A stretch of DNA of 64,000 nt from Gammaproteobacteria bacterium (lineage in GTDB: Bacteria; Pseudomonadota; Gammaproteobacteria; Eutrophobiales; Eutrophobiaceae), in assembly GCA_947480335.1 (NCBI GenBank), contig CANKCB010000001.1, positions 62,001 through 126,000 of the forward strand. The letters are read 5' to 3'. The notes beneath the pieces are model-generated. The model saw nothing but the letters and a program-made list of their open reading frames with translations. It made no database searches and had not been told where the DNA came from. The translations under genes were made by a program, and so were the position numbers. This document shows, in pieces, positions 1-8,940 of the stretch; within the stretch, counting starts at the first letter, position 1, and each line of letters starts with the position of its first letter.

Positions 1-1
1 A

Positions 2-295
2 TCCGTTGCGCGAGAGTTAAGGCTGCCCTATGTTGATCTGGCGGGAAGGACCAATCTGTTGCAGGCCGCTGCTGTGTTGCGCCACGCCAGTCTGTTTGTG
101 GGTAGCGACTCAGGCCTGGGTCATGTTGCCAGTGCTGTGGCTACACCAACGCTGACATTTTTCAGTAATGATAAGCCGGAGCGTGTATTGCCCTGGGGGA
201 ATCGGGCTGTTTGGTTAAGAGCCGCGGACGGCAATGTTAGTAGTATTTCGGTGGAAGAGGCAGAGAAAAAAATCAGAGGGCTGTTTCTGGACTAA
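2..295 (+). CDS. Glycosyltransferase family 9 (heptosyltransferase-like), 3' end only
   Basis: The reading frame is open at the left edge of the window, so only the last 97 codons are present. The visible part has the GT9 C-terminal signature: a run of small residues and then GSDSGLGHVASAVATPT, the loop that binds the nucleotide-sugar phosphates in ADP-heptose:LPS heptosyltransferases, followed by FSNDKPERVLPWG. It is presumably a cytoplasmic-face LPS core transferase. It converges with the glycosyltransferase operon on the other strand, with only four bases between the two stop codons. The acceptor and sugar cannot be told from this fragment. Confidence 0.8.
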   Translation, partial: SVARELRLPYVDLAGRTNLLQAAAVLRHASLFVGSDSGLGHVASAVATPTLTFFSNDKPERVLPWGNRAVWLRAADGNVSSISVEEAEKKIRGLFLD

Positions 296-299
296 GCAA

Positions 300-1403
300 C
301 TATTGCCTGAGCAAGCTCAGATACTCGATACATTTATTTTGCCACAAAAATTCTTTCGCTCTTTCCCGGGCATTTTCACCGAGCTGTTTACAGTACAATC
401 TATTGTCCAGAAGCTCAAATATCGCTTGTGTCAGCGTGTCAGCATTTTCTGGTTCAATGACCAGGCCAGTTTGACGATGCAAAACCGCTTCGGGTGCGCC
501 ACCAACATTACAGGCAATGGAAGGAATCCCAAAACAAGCCGCATCAATATAAGCCATGCCAAACCCTTCCACATCCTGTCCAACTTTGCTGCCAGGCATA
601 ACAAACAGTGTTGAATGTCGTAACCACGCAGATTTGTACGCGCCATCAAGCTTGCCTGTAAAAATAACATGCTTGTTTAATCCCAGTTGTTGAACAGCTG
701 TTTCCAGTTCGCCCCTTAAGGATCCTTCGCCGACAATTACATATAATATATCCGGATATTTTTCGATCAGTCTGGACAGGATGCATATGATCGAAAGCTG
801 TCCCTTACGCCGTTCCAATCGTGCCAGCGTGATCAAAACCGGTGCGTGCAAGGCACATTGTTCACTTATTTTCAGATCGGTTGCTGGTTCTTCTTCGCCA
901 ATTGTTATTCCAGGATAGATAACTCGAATTTTTTGTTGGTCAGCAACATGGTGCGACAATCGTTTTGCTGTATAGTCAGAATTGGCAATTATATAGTTGG
1001 CCTTCTCCAAAGAGCGCTTTATTCGTGCCGACTTGGATGCCGTAGGCTGTTCAGGAAACTCAGTGCCATGTGCCAGACAAAGCACCTTGTTGAAATAGCG
1101 GGTGTCTACATGTTCCAGGCTTTTCCAGGAATCTGTTATTAAAAACAGTTGTGACTCGCGGTGTTCTTGACTATATAAAAATAGTTGGCGAGCTTTTTTC
1201 CTTCTTCTCCAGGCCTTCAGTCCGCCGTAGCGGTAAACCGGGTAGACTTGTTGACTATCATGTTGCGAGTCAGCAGAAGAATATTTGTCCGCAAAAACCT
1301 GTACGCACTCACCAGATATTGCCAGAGCATTAGACAACGAGTACATCAGAGTTTCTATACCGCCTGAGGCGGGCGGAAAACATTGTGTAGAGATCAGTAT
1401 CAT
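300..1403 (-). CDS. Glycosyltransferase family 4 protein, LPS core/O-antigen cluster
   Basis: A 367-residue GT-B fold transferase, last gene of a leftward operon. The N-terminus has the acceptor-side loop FPPASGGIE. The C-terminal half has the donor-site LARLERRKGQ segment, VGEGSLRGEL, and the E-x7-acidic motif in EGFGMAYIDAA. In most GT4 enzymes the second acidic residue is Glu; here it is Asp, a conservative change. It probably transfers a sugar from a nucleotide donor to a lipid-linked saccharide at the inner membrane. Its ATG overlaps the stop of the upstream GT9 gene by four bases (ATGA), so the two are translationally coupled. The sugar specificity is unknown. Confidence 0.85.
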   Translation of the reverse strand: MILISTQCFPPASGGIETLMYSLSNALAISGECVQVFADKYSSADSQHDSQQVYPVYRYGGLKAWRRRKKARQLFLYSQEHRESQLFLITDSWKSLEHVDTRYFNKVLCLAHGTEFPEQPTASKSARIKRSLEKANYIIANSDYTAKRLSHHVADQQKIRVIYPGITIGEEEPATDLKISEQCALHAPVLITLARLERRKGQLSIICILSRLIEKYPDILYVIVGEGSLRGELETAVQQLGLNKHVIFTGKLDGAYKSAWLRHSTLFVMPGSKVGQDVEGFGMAYIDAACFGIPSIACNVGGAPEAVLHRQTGLVIEPENADTLTQAIFELLDNRLYCKQLGENARERAKEFLWQNKCIEYLSLLRQ

Positions 1404-2371
1404 GTATGCTTCAGTAAGCCAGTGGTATTCAATTTTTCCATTACCTGAGAAACGGGTATTTGACGCAAGTCCGGTTTGATGGCAGGTAGCTGGTTCGCGT
1501 TTGTGTCAGCATCCGTAACAATGATGTTTGCCTGTTGACCAATGGCGTGTGTGCGTCGCCAGTTAGTAGGCCCAAACAAACCAAACACCGGAATGCCAGA
1601 ACAGGAGAGTATATGCATGGGCGCAGAATCGTTGGTTACTGCAAAACTCGCATGTCGTCCCAGTTCGGCTTCTTCCTGAACATTAAAAATACCTGAGGTG
1701 TTTATGCCGGCATGGGCAGAGAGGCTGGTATTTATGGTCTGGTCTTCTTTCCCACCCAACCAGAGTGTATCCAGCCCGTACGTTTTTAACTCCTGCGCCA
1801 ACTCGAGAAAATATGGCCATCGCTTCTGTGGATGTTTTGAGCTTGCTCCCGCATGCATTAGTACAAAACGGCGATCTTCCAAGCCATTATTTTTTAGCCA
1901 TTGGCGAACACGTGCTTTAGCGTCGTCACTGATAGGTAAATACGGTGGATCATAACAAGGCGCTACACCAGCACTTACCAGAATCTGGTTCAGGCGTTCC
2001 TGTGCGTGGTATTGACCGGTATAACGGTCATGCGGGTGCATGGTATATGCAAGGCCGGGGTGGTTGCCCGCCCGTTCAGGTATACCCGACAAGGCACAAA
2101 GCATAGCTGTTCTTTCGCTGGACTGTAAATCATACATTCGATCAAAGCGGTTGCTGCGAAGCCAGAGCAGGGTTTGTAGCATCGCCAAGGCACCCTTACG
2201 TGGAAATGATTGTATAGAAAGTCTTGGCCAACCCTGAAATAGAGGAACAAATCCGGGGGAAGTTAATAGCCAGATGCTGGCGTCGACATGATGTTCCATT
2301 ATTCGTCGAATGAGTGGCGTCGACATGATTACATCGCCTAGCGCCCCCATTTTGATAATCAGGACCTTCAA
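1400..2371 (-). CDS. Glycosyltransferase family 9 (ADP-heptose:LPS heptosyltransferase family)
   Basis: A 323-residue protein starting with the GT9 N-terminal signature KMGALGDVIMSTPLIRRI. It continues with MHAGASSKHPQKRWP (donor-binding region), TNDSAPMHILSCSGIPVFGLFGPT, and a C-terminal WRRTHAIGQ, all typical of WaaC/WaaF/WaaQ-type heptosyltransferases that build the LPS inner core. It lies between the O-antigen ligase-like gene (3 bases upstream) and a GT4 gene (4-base overlap). This one may be a core heptosyltransferase, but sequence alone does not separate I, II and III types, so no symbol is given. Confidence 0.85.
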   Translation of the reverse strand: MKVLIIKMGALGDVIMSTPLIRRIMEHHVDASIWLLTSPGFVPLFQGWPRLSIQSFPRKGALAMLQTLLWLRSNRFDRMYDLQSSERTAMLCALSGIPERAGNHPGLAYTMHPHDRYTGQYHAQERLNQILVSAGVAPCYDPPYLPISDDAKARVRQWLKNNGLEDRRFVLMHAGASSKHPQKRWPYFLELAQELKTYGLDTLWLGGKEDQTINTSLSAHAGINTSGIFNVQEEAELGRHASFAVTNDSAPMHILSCSGIPVFGLFGPTNWRRTHAIGQQANIIVTDADTNANQLPAIKPDLRQIPVSQVMEKLNTTGLLKHT

Positions 2372-2374
2372 GGG

Positions 2375-3682
2375 TTACTCCGCACGTGGCAGATCTGCTG
2401 AGTTTAAAGGCCGGGCCAGACAATACTGTTTGGCCATAAAACAATACAGCAAGAACCACCACGTTATTGATGACCAGTATGAGCCGTAAAATGCCAGATT
2501 CGTGCTGAACGGAAACATCACGATTAACACAGATAACAACACAGGGTAGGTTGGAGACAGTCGATCCTTGCCCAGAAAAAAGATATAAAAAACCCGAATG
2601 AAGATAATCAGACCAAACAAGCCAATGATACCGGTTTCTGTCAGTACCTCGAGTAATAATTGATGCGGATGTGTTGTGCCGGTGTCGTAGAAGAAATTAT
2701 CGGCGGTACTGAATTGTTGATAAACATGGCGGAATCCGCGAGGACCGATGCCGTTAATCCAGTTGTTACGGATTATCTTTACGGAAGTTTCCCAAATCGG
2801 TAAACGCCGGGAAGTTGCCTGATCGGCGAGTTCATAATCCATGCTAAAAAGACCGGCCGTTGCCTGTAACCGATCCTGCAAGGGTTTATTGGTATATACC
2901 AGTAGCACCAGCATGGTGATACAGGCCAGTCCGGAAGCCAATAACGCTTTGCGCGAAATGTTCAGCGTGTCGGTATGACGGAGCAGAAACAGCAAATATC
3001 CGCTGACACTGATTGCGATCATAATCCATGCAGCCCGTCGTCCACCTAGCAGGACCACTGCAAACAAAGGCAGAACCAATAACCAGACCGCTGCATGCTT
3101 TTTGCTGTATTCGCGTAAGCTGTCAAAATACAGCGGTGAGAGTGCGGCCAGCATATGTGTAATGGTGTTATCCGGGTAAAACATGCCGGTTATATCACCT
3201 TCCCTGTAGGGATAACCAAACAGATTCACTCCGACGAGATATTGCATTGTCGCATCTATAGACCAGAAAGTGATGACCCAGAAAGTTGCGACGCGAAGCT
3301 TGCAAAATAATAACAGGTTTCTTCTTTCATCCAGAATGTATATGCCCATGAACAGGAAGCGTAGATAAGGGAAGGTTGTACGCGCAGAGTGGGCAAAATT
3401 AACCGCATCGGTCAGGGAAAATAACAGGGGCAACCAAAGTGCAAGAAACATGAATACGTAGACCTTAACAGCGTTATCCAAAAAAAGCCGCGATGGCCAC
3501 GGTAAACAACGGCGCAAACCGATAAGTGCCATGATTGAAACTGGCAAGTTATAAAGCGACTTGCTGACAAACAGTATCAATGTTAACAGCATGAGTATAA
3601 ATGCCAGATTTTCTTTCGACCATGATACGAAGTTGGTCATCATGGCACGAACGTTAATCGCGCTAGAACTCATGTTGGCCAA
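2375..3682 (-). CDS. O-antigen ligase / Wzy-family polytopic membrane protein
   Basis: A 435-residue protein with about ten to twelve hydrophobic segments. A large periplasmic loop around residues 270-340 contains the Wzy_C-type pattern: GIGPRGFRHVYQQ followed by THPHQLLLEVLTETGIIGL. That His-containing loop is the hallmark of WaaL O-antigen ligases and related Wzy polymerases. It acts on undecaprenyl-linked glycan at the periplasmic face. The gene sits among core glycosyltransferases and overlaps the upstream GT4 gene by 13 bases, which favours the ligase role, but ligase and polymerase cannot be separated by sequence alone. Confidence 0.8.
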   Translation of the reverse strand: MANMSSSAINVRAMMTNFVSWSKENLAFILMLLTLILFVSKSLYNLPVSIMALIGLRRCLPWPSRLFLDNAVKVYVFMFLALWLPLLFSLTDAVNFAHSARTTFPYLRFLFMGIYILDERRNLLLFCKLRVATFWVITFWSIDATMQYLVGVNLFGYPYREGDITGMFYPDNTITHMLAALSPLYFDSLREYSKKHAAVWLLVLPLFAVVLLGGRRAAWIMIAISVSGYLLFLLRHTDTLNISRKALLASGLACITMLVLLVYTNKPLQDRLQATAGLFSMDYELADQATSRRLPIWETSVKIIRNNWINGIGPRGFRHVYQQFSTADNFFYDTGTTHPHQLLLEVLTETGIIGLFGLIIFIRVFYIFFLGKDRLSPTYPVLLSVLIVMFPFSTNLAFYGSYWSSITWWFLLYCFMAKQYCLARPLNSADLPRAE

Positions 3683-4803
3683 TTTCCGCGAGGCGCTGCA
3701 TTTAATTGTTCGTACAGGTTGATTGTATGGTCGAGCATGCGTTGCAGGGAAAATGGGTTGTTGGCGAGTACAGTTTGTTTGTTTTCCAGAAAATCGATAA
3801 TTAGTCTGGTAACAGCATCCAGATCGTGTTTATTGACCAGCCCGACAGGAAACATACGGTTCATTATTTCAGCAGCACCGCCATGAGCATATGCAATAAC
3901 AGGAGTGCCCAGGCAAAGAGATTCCAGTACTGTCCTGCCGAATGCTTCCGGCTCCCCTGAAAGCGAAAGCACTATAGCAGAAACGCTCATAATTTCCTTC
4001 AGGTCAGAACGGTGGCCAGTAAAAGTCACGAGATCCGAAAGCCCGAGTTTTTTGCTTAACGTGAGTAACTCTTCCGCATACTGTTGTTTGCGTGGATGTG
4101 ATCCACCGACAATCAATCCGTGTATGGGCAGTTTACGATCAGACAGTTTTGCCAGTATGCGCAGAAAATCTTCCTGGCCCTTCCATCGGGTAAGTCTGGC
4201 CGGGAGCGTAATCAGGCGCTTGTTAACAAGTTGCGGGTATTGCCTGTACCAACGTTCTAACCAGGCTGGATCAGGTTGATAAGCATACGGGTATTTTTGA
4301 CTACTTACACCGCGTTCAATTGTGACAATTTTTTCAGTGACAATCTCAGGGTAGTTTTCAACAATATAGTTATGGATAAAATCCGAGACGGCGATGACAC
4401 GTTCACCAGACATCATGATTTTGCTGTAGGCGTTAACGCTATAGGGGCCGTGTACGCTGGTAACGAAACGCGGGCGTTTGCTATTGGCCATACCCCTCCA
4501 GGCCAGATAGCTAATCCAGGCCGGCAATCGGGATCGGGCATGCAGGATGCTTGTGTTGTTTTGTAACAAGGCCGTCCTGAGAGGGAATATATATTTGAGT
4601 GTAAGTGGCGATTTTTTTCCTACAGGTAACAGGATATGTTCGCTGCCGGTCTGAATCAATTCTTCGAGTAGTTCCCCGCCGGCAGAAACAACAATGGAAC
4701 GGTGGCCTCGTTTAACCAGTTCTGCCGCTACTTCCAGCGTACCGCGTTCAACGCCTCCTGTGTTCAATGCTGGCAAGGCCTGGACTACTGTTAATCGGCT
4801 CAT
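3670..4803 (-). CDS. Glycosyltransferase family 4 protein
   Basis: I start this gene at the ATG ending at 4803, giving 377 residues. It overlaps the stop of the upstream gene as ATGA and puts the N-terminal QALPALNTGGVERGT acceptor loop in the expected place; a start 19 codons upstream is possible but less likely. The C-terminal domain has RLTRWKGQEDF and the donor-binding EAFGRTVLESLCLGTPVIAY with both Glu residues intact. It is probably a core or O-unit sugar transferase at the cytoplasmic membrane. It is part of the operon that runs from ilvE through the LPS genes. Confidence 0.85.
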   Translation of the reverse strand: MSRLTVVQALPALNTGGVERGTLEVAAELVKRGHRSIVVSAGGELLEELIQTGSEHILLPVGKKSPLTLKYIFPLRTALLQNNTSILHARSRLPAWISYLAWRGMANSKRPRFVTSVHGPYSVNAYSKIMMSGERVIAVSDFIHNYIVENYPEIVTEKIVTIERGVSSQKYPYAYQPDPAWLERWYRQYPQLVNKRLITLPARLTRWKGQEDFLRILAKLSDRKLPIHGLIVGGSHPRKQQYAEELLTLSKKLGLSDLVTFTGHRSDLKEIMSVSAIVLSLSGEPEAFGRTVLESLCLGTPVIAYAHGGAAEIMNRMFPVGLVNKHDLDAVTRLIIDFLENKQTVLANNPFSLQRMLDHTINLYEQLNAAPRGNWPT

Positions 4804-5750
4804 GAACTGGAACGCCTGTCGTAAGGTATGGAAAAGAGATCCATAACCAGTTTTGCGCAACGCCCGGATTCGTTGAACAGGCCATGGGTTGCCGTTAGCT
4901 TCTGACCTTCCGTCCAGGCGTCGAATATTGTAAGCAGTTTTTGCTCTGCTAGACGCTGTATCGCCGCGGTTAGTTTCCCCGTTTTTTTTGCGGGCACTTT
5001 AAGCAATCCAACAGCGGCACCAGATGTTAGTGCCTCGTATATCATCGAAACACTGTCTTGTGTCACCCAGACTTTTGCTGATACTTTAAGTTGTTCTGAC
5101 AGCCAGTTGGTTGGTGTTGACTTGCAGGAATAATAGTGGAGGTTAGGGTGTTTAAGCGCCTTCAATTGTGCGCAGGTTTGTTCTGGTGTTCTGGGAGAGT
5201 CGCTTAACGTCCACTGCTCAGAACTGTCTTTGAGTATGCATTGGAGTTGGTCTAGCAGTGCGTTCACATTCCATTGATAGTGTCGTGAAGGCCCGCCAAT
5301 CAGGATCAGCCCTCTGGCAGCATCCTGATTTATAGCAGGAATAATCGTATTTAGCGCACCACGAGTAACGATAATATTTTCATGGTTGGCCGGGTGATCA
5401 TGGTCAGGTATCAAACACAGATCAAACCAGCTCGTGGGTAATGAAGGTTTCATTAGCACTATGGTTCGACCGCCTCTGGCGGCTTTAGCCAGTAACAGGG
5501 AAAGATGTGTACGGTGTCCTGCGCCGAGAATCAGGTCGGGAGAGGGCAGGGCTTCCCCTGCAGCAAATCGATTTACAGGCAAGCCGGATAACAATCCCAG
5601 TCGAGACGGTGCCTCAATAGTGTGTATCTGGCAGGGTGTCAGGGTAGACAGCGCGCCCGCCAGACCAAGGCTTTGTGCATCATGGCCTGCCTTGCCATCC
5701 GAAATCCGCCAGATACTTATCGGCTTGATTTGATCGCCCGGGCCTAAAAT
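4800..5750 (-). CDS. ELM1/GtrOC1-family protein with probable AUU start codon
   Basis: A 316-residue member of the family annotated as mitochondrial fission ELM1-like, common in proteobacterial LPS clusters and GT-B-like in fold. The family's N-terminal signature WRISDGKAGHD is encoded just after the preceding gene's TAG stop, but no ATG, GTG or TTG lies between that stop and the signature. The ATT at 5750-5748 follows a GGAGG (5763-5759) by 8 bases, so I propose AUU initiation. The first standard codon is a TTG ending at 5594, which would delete the signature. Further motifs are GAGHRTH, GGPSRHYQW and VTQDSVSMIYEAL. The molecular function is unproven; the operon context suggests envelope polysaccharide synthesis. 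Confidence 0.75.
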   Translation of the reverse strand: MLGPGDQIKPISIWRISDGKAGHDAQSLGLAGALSTLTPCQIHTIEAPSRLGLLSGLPVNRFAAGEALPSPDLILGAGHRTHLSLLLAKAARGGRTIVLMKPSLPTSWFDLCLIPDHDHPANHENIIVTRGALNTIIPAINQDAARGLILIGGPSRHYQWNVNALLDQLQCILKDSSEQWTLSDSPRTPEQTCAQLKALKHPNLHYYSCKSTPTNWLSEQLKVSAKVWVTQDSVSMIYEALTSGAAVGLLKVPAKKTGKLTAAIQRLAEQKLLTIFDAWTEGQKLTATHGLFNESGRCAKLVMDLFSIPYDRRSSS

Positions 5751-5753
5751 GGC

Positions 5754-5954
5754 CTATTCCTCCAGGATAAAGTCGGTACCACAATAAGGACACTTGGCCT
5801 TACCAGTGGTTTCTATCGGCAAGTAAACTCGCGGGTGAGAATTCCACAGGCTCATTTCCGGCAACGGACAATGCAGAGGCAGATCCTGCCTCGCAATCTG
5901 GATGGTTTGCCTGTCGTTCGGTGTGTTTGTGCCTTTGAATGTTGTCGCCATCAT
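5754..5954 (-). CDS. Small zinc-finger protein, zf-CHCC type
   Basis: A 66-residue protein. The Cys/His pattern is one Cys in LHCPLP, a His in NSHPRVYLP, then CPYCG near the end, matching the zf-CHCC domain shared with the NDUFS6 subunit of complex I and with small bacterial proteins usually found beside ilvE and LPS glycosyltransferase genes, as here. It probably binds one zinc; no enzymatic role is known. Its last codons (CTG GAG GAA TAG) also supply the ribosome binding site for the next gene, implying coupled translation. ilvE ends 12 bases upstream. Confidence 0.85.
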   Translation of the reverse strand: MMATTFKGTNTPNDRQTIQIARQDLPLHCPLPEMSLWNSHPRVYLPIETTGKAKCPYCGTDFILEE

Positions 5955-5966
5955 CGTCCCGTCGTG

Positions 5967-6887
5967 TTAGATATAAGATAGCCAATTCATATGATTCTTG
6001 GTTCGGCCATTGACGCAATCCAGATACATGGACTGCAATCTGGTGGTGATCGGGCCTCTGGCCCCTGATCCTATCTTGCGATTGTCCACTTCCCGAATGG
6101 GTGTGACTTCAGCTGCGGTGCCGGTAAAGAAGGCTTCATCCGCAATATACACTTCATCGCGGGTGATCCGTTTTTCCTTCACGGTATAACCACATTCCGT
6201 TGCCAGTTCGATTATCGTTTCGCGTGTCAAGCCTTCCAGCGCGGAGGTCAGATCTGGAGTGTAGATAACACCATTGCGGACGATAAAGATATTTTCCGCG
6301 CTACCTTCAGCCACGTATCCTTCCGTGTCAAGTAACATAGCTTCATCGTAGCCGTCTTCATGCGCTTCCCTGAACGCCAGCATTGAATTGATGTAATGTC
6401 CGTTCGCCTTGGCCTTGCACATGGAAATATTGACATGATGGCGTGTATAGGAAGAGGTTTTAATCCGTATACCCTTTTCCAGAGCCTCGGCACCCAGATA
6501 GGCGCCCCATTCCCAGGCCGCAACTGCAATATGCGTCTGCAGGTTATCGGCGCGCAGCCCCATGCCTTCAGAACCATAAAAGCAGACTGGCCGGATGTAT
6601 GCAGAGGCGAGCTTGTTGTCTCGTAGTACATCAAGGCAGGCTTTGGTAACTTCAGCCTTGCTATGGGGCATCGGCATACGCATGATATGAGCCGAGTTAA
6701 ATAAGCGGTTCATGTGTTCGGCAAGCTTGAATATAGCTGTACCTTGTGCTGTTTTGTAAGCGCGTATTCCTTCAAACACACCCATGCCATAATGCAGGGT
6801 ATGGGTCAGCACATGTACCTTTGCTTCTCGCCAGGGCAGTAATTTGCCATCCAGCCAGATGACGCCGTCACGGTCATCCATCGACAT
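5967..6887 (-). CDS. ilvE: Branched-chain amino acid aminotransferase
   Basis: A fold-type IV PLP aminotransferase, final step of Leu, Ile and Val synthesis (2-oxo acid + Glu to amino acid). The sequence shows GVFEGIRAY near the N-terminus, RPVCFYGSEGMGL, the CKAKANGHYINSMLAF segment around the PLP lysine, and EGSAENIF and TGTAAEVTPI for cofactor and substrate binding. I chose the ATG ending at 6887 (306 residues) because AGGAG lies 8 bases before it; a TTG two codons upstream is too close to that site. It heads the operon that continues into the zinc-finger and LPS genes. Confidence 0.95.
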   Translation of the reverse strand: MSMDDRDGVIWLDGKLLPWREAKVHVLTHTLHYGMGVFEGIRAYKTAQGTAIFKLAEHMNRLFNSAHIMRMPMPHSKAEVTKACLDVLRDNKLASAYIRPVCFYGSEGMGLRADNLQTHIAVAAWEWGAYLGAEALEKGIRIKTSSYTRHHVNISMCKAKANGHYINSMLAFREAHEDGYDEAMLLDTEGYVAEGSAENIFIVRNGVIYTPDLTSALEGLTRETIIELATECGYTVKEKRITRDEVYIADEAFFTGTAAEVTPIREVDNRKIGSGARGPITTRLQSMYLDCVNGRTKNHMNWLSYI

Positions 6888-7067
6888 CGTCAAGTCTCCT
6901 GTTAGTCAGTCTGGGGTAATAAACGTGTATTGCACCACATTTGGCCAAATTCTGCCATTGTGTTTAATCAGCCTTTTTTGTAATCCGGGCGGGTTTTTAA
7001 ATGGAACGGTGATTGGGCATAATAGCGTCACATCAATCACCACTCTTATGAGGATCAAGCATCTATC

Positions 7068-7496
7068 ATGAACAGCATCGAAATCAGGGAAGTTAACCCG
7101 CTCCAGGCCTGGGAAATCTTGCAGACTGACAGTTCGTCCGTGCTGGTGGATGTACGATCGAGATTTGAATATGAATATGTCGGGCATCCAGAAACCGCGA
7201 TTAATATTCCGTGGAAAGAACTGCCAGACTGGAAACAGGTCCCGGATTTTGCAGAAAAAGTAAGACAGCAATTACAGGCATTACCAGGCCGGACCGTAGC
7301 GCCAGAGGCGATGAACGTATTGTTGCTCTGTCGTAGTGGCCAACGCTCAATGGCGGCGGCCGCGCGTCTGGCAGAATGTGGGTTTAACAGGTTAGTGAAT
7401 ATTGCTGAAGGTTTTGAAGGTCGTCTGGACGATGAGGGTCATCGTGGCACAATCAGTGGCTGGCGCTACCATCGCCTGCCGTGGAAGCAAGGCTGA
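7068..7496 (+). CDS. Rhodanese-like domain protein
   Basis: A single-domain rhodanese of 142 residues. DVRSRFEYEYVGHPETAINIPW is the usual first conserved block, and the active-site loop is CRSGQRS with Cys88 as the predicted persulfide-forming residue. The C-terminal FEGRLDDEGHRGTISGWRYHRLPW is typical of small bacterial sulfurtransferases. It likely moves sulfane sulfur in the cytoplasm; donor and acceptor are unknown. It is transcribed alone, divergent from ilvE and convergent with tatC (3 bases between coding regions). Confidence 0.88.
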   Translation: MNSIEIREVNPLQAWEILQTDSSSVLVDVRSRFEYEYVGHPETAINIPWKELPDWKQVPDFAEKVRQQLQALPGRTVAPEAMNVLLLCRSGQRSMAAAARLAECGFNRLVNIAEGFEGRLDDEGHRGTISGWRYHRLPWKQG

Positions 7497-7499
7497 AAA

Positions 7500-8276
7500 T
7501 CAGTTTTGATCAGATACCGGCTGTTCCGGCACGACCGGAACGAAGTATCGACTGAAATACAGACCAATCTCGAACAATATCAGCATGGGAGTTGCCAACA
7601 GGAATTGTGACAGCACATCCGGCGGCGTCAGGATCATTCCGACCACGAAAGCACCGATGATGATATAGGGGCGTTTTTCCTTTATCCCTTCGATGGAAAC
7701 TATTCCGGTGGCTATAAGCAAAATAGTGGCGATGGGCACTTCAAACGCCAGACCAAACGCCAGAAACATTTTCATGATGAAATCCAGATAGTGTCCTATA
7801 TCGGTCATCATGGACACGCCCTCGGGAGTTACAGAGGTGAAAAAAGCAAAAACCAGCGGAAATACTACAAAGAAGGCGAATGCTGTGCCTGTATAAAACA
7901 GAACGATACTGGAGATAAGCAGTGGCATGGCGAAGCGTTTTTCATTCAGATACAGTCCAGGCGCAACAAAAGCCCATACCTGATATATCAGATACGGCAT
8001 GGTAATAAATAGTGCCGCATACATCGTTAGCTTGAACGGCACCAGAAATGGAGAGGCAACTTCCGTCGCGATCATGGTTGTGCCTGCAGGCAACTTGCTT
8101 AGCAAAGGTGTCGAGACGAGGTTGTATATTTCAGTGGAAAAAGGTGCCAGCAACAAAATGACCACAACCACGCTGATCATGCTATGGATAATTCTGGTAC
8201 GTAACTCGGTCAGATGAGCAATTAACGGTTGCTCGTGTTCCACTTCCGGCGGTTTGGCTGGTTGGATGCTGGTCAT
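7500..8276 (-). CDS. tatC: Twin-arginine translocase subunit TatC
   Basis: The six-helix receptor of the Tat pathway, which binds twin-arginine signal peptides of folded proteins. The N-terminus has PLIAHLTELRTRIIHS, the conserved signal-peptide binding segment, and the cytoplasmic F-x-P-x-A patch is visible in FVAPGLYLNEKRF. I start at the ATG ending at 8276 (258 residues), 13 bases after tatB; an upstream in-frame start would bury the first 21 codons in tatB. It is third in a tatA-tatB-tatC order downstream of hisE. Confidence 0.95.
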   Translation of the reverse strand: MTSIQPAKPPEVEHEQPLIAHLTELRTRIIHSMISVVVVILLLAPFSTEIYNLVSTPLLSKLPAGTTMIATEVASPFLVPFKLTMYAALFITMPYLIYQVWAFVAPGLYLNEKRFAMPLLISSIVLFYTGTAFAFFVVFPLVFAFFTSVTPEGVSMMTDIGHYLDFIMKMFLAFGLAFEVPIATILLIATGIVSIEGIKEKRPYIIIGAFVVGMILTPPDVLSQFLLATPMLILFEIGLYFSRYFVPVVPEQPVSDQN

Positions 8277-8289
8277 AATAATGCCGGGG

Positions 8290-8586
8290 TTATCCAGTCG
8301 GGTTTTGTTTGTTGTTGTCAGGGTCTCTGTCGGGCGCAATTTCCATCAGATCATCCAGTTCATCTATGGCCGATTGCAGTTTTTTGGTTTCGCCACCTAA
8401 TTTGCGACGCTCTTCCTCGAAATCAAATTCTCGTTCTAGCTCATAGCGGGTTTCAGTAACAATTCGCCGGATTTTTTTTGCCCAGCGGCTGACATCCCGA
8501 ACCAGGGTCGGCAACTTTTCCGGACCTACGACCAGCAGTGCAACGACACCGACTACGGCAAGCTCCCAGAAGCTGATATCAAACAT
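8290..8586 (-). CDS. tatB: Sec-independent translocase subunit TatB
   Basis: A 98-residue single-span protein: MFDISFWELAVVGVVALLVVGPEKLP is the N-terminal membrane helix followed by the hinge Gly-Pro, and then an amphipathic helix and a charged, coiled tail. The early Glu (FWELA) is the TatB-type acidic residue at the start of the membrane helix. It pairs with TatC to form the substrate-binding complex. It lies between tatA and tatC. Confidence 0.93.
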   Translation of the reverse strand: MFDISFWELAVVGVVALLVVGPEKLPTLVRDVSRWAKKIRRIVTETRYELEREFDFEEERRKLGGETKKLQSAIDELDDLMEIAPDRDPDNNKQNPTG

Positions 8587-8666
8587 CGTGAGTGTTCCGG
8601 TAAATCGTTGGTAAGCAAAAACAGATCAAGTAAACAGCGAGACGAGTCGACAGTTCGGTGACAGTT

Positions 8667-8903
8667 TCAGGTCTGATCGCCGTTTTTTTGAGCCTGAGAA
8701 CTGTTTTGGGCAGACGACTCCTCGGCCGCTGTGTCCTGCAGCTTCTTGGCTTCAGCCGTTTCCGGGTCATCATCGCGCATGGCTTTTTTGAACCCTTTCA
8801 GGGCCGCTCCCAGATCGCTGCCAATATTGCGAAGTTTATTCGTGCCGAAAAGCAGGGCGGTAATCATCAACACGATCAATAATTGCGGGATACTGAATAC
8901 CAT
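8667..8903 (-). CDS. tatA: Sec-independent translocase subunit TatA
   Basis: A 78-residue protein with a short N-terminal membrane helix ([18 protein letters not shown]), the FGTNKLR hinge and the amphipathic helix containing [15 protein letters not shown], then a charged unstructured tail. TatA oligomers form the transient translocation site. It is the first tat gene, 37 bases after hisE, so the his and tat genes are probably cotranscribed. Confidence 0.93.
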   Translation of the reverse strand: MVFSIPQLLIVLMITALLFGTNKLRNIGSDLGAALKGFKKAMRDDDPETAEAKKLQDTAAEESSAQNSSQAQKNGDQT

Positions 8904-8940
8904 AAGAACTCCTCCAACTCAGTCCATCTTTGTCAGGTGA

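Noticed and set aside
5745-5760. TAG readthrough fusing the zinc-finger protein and the ELM1-like protein into one
   Set aside because: TAG is used as a genuine stop elsewhere in the window (for example spt, the RND adaptor and the RND pump), and a Shine-Dalgarno with good spacing precedes the second gene, so separate initiation is more likely.
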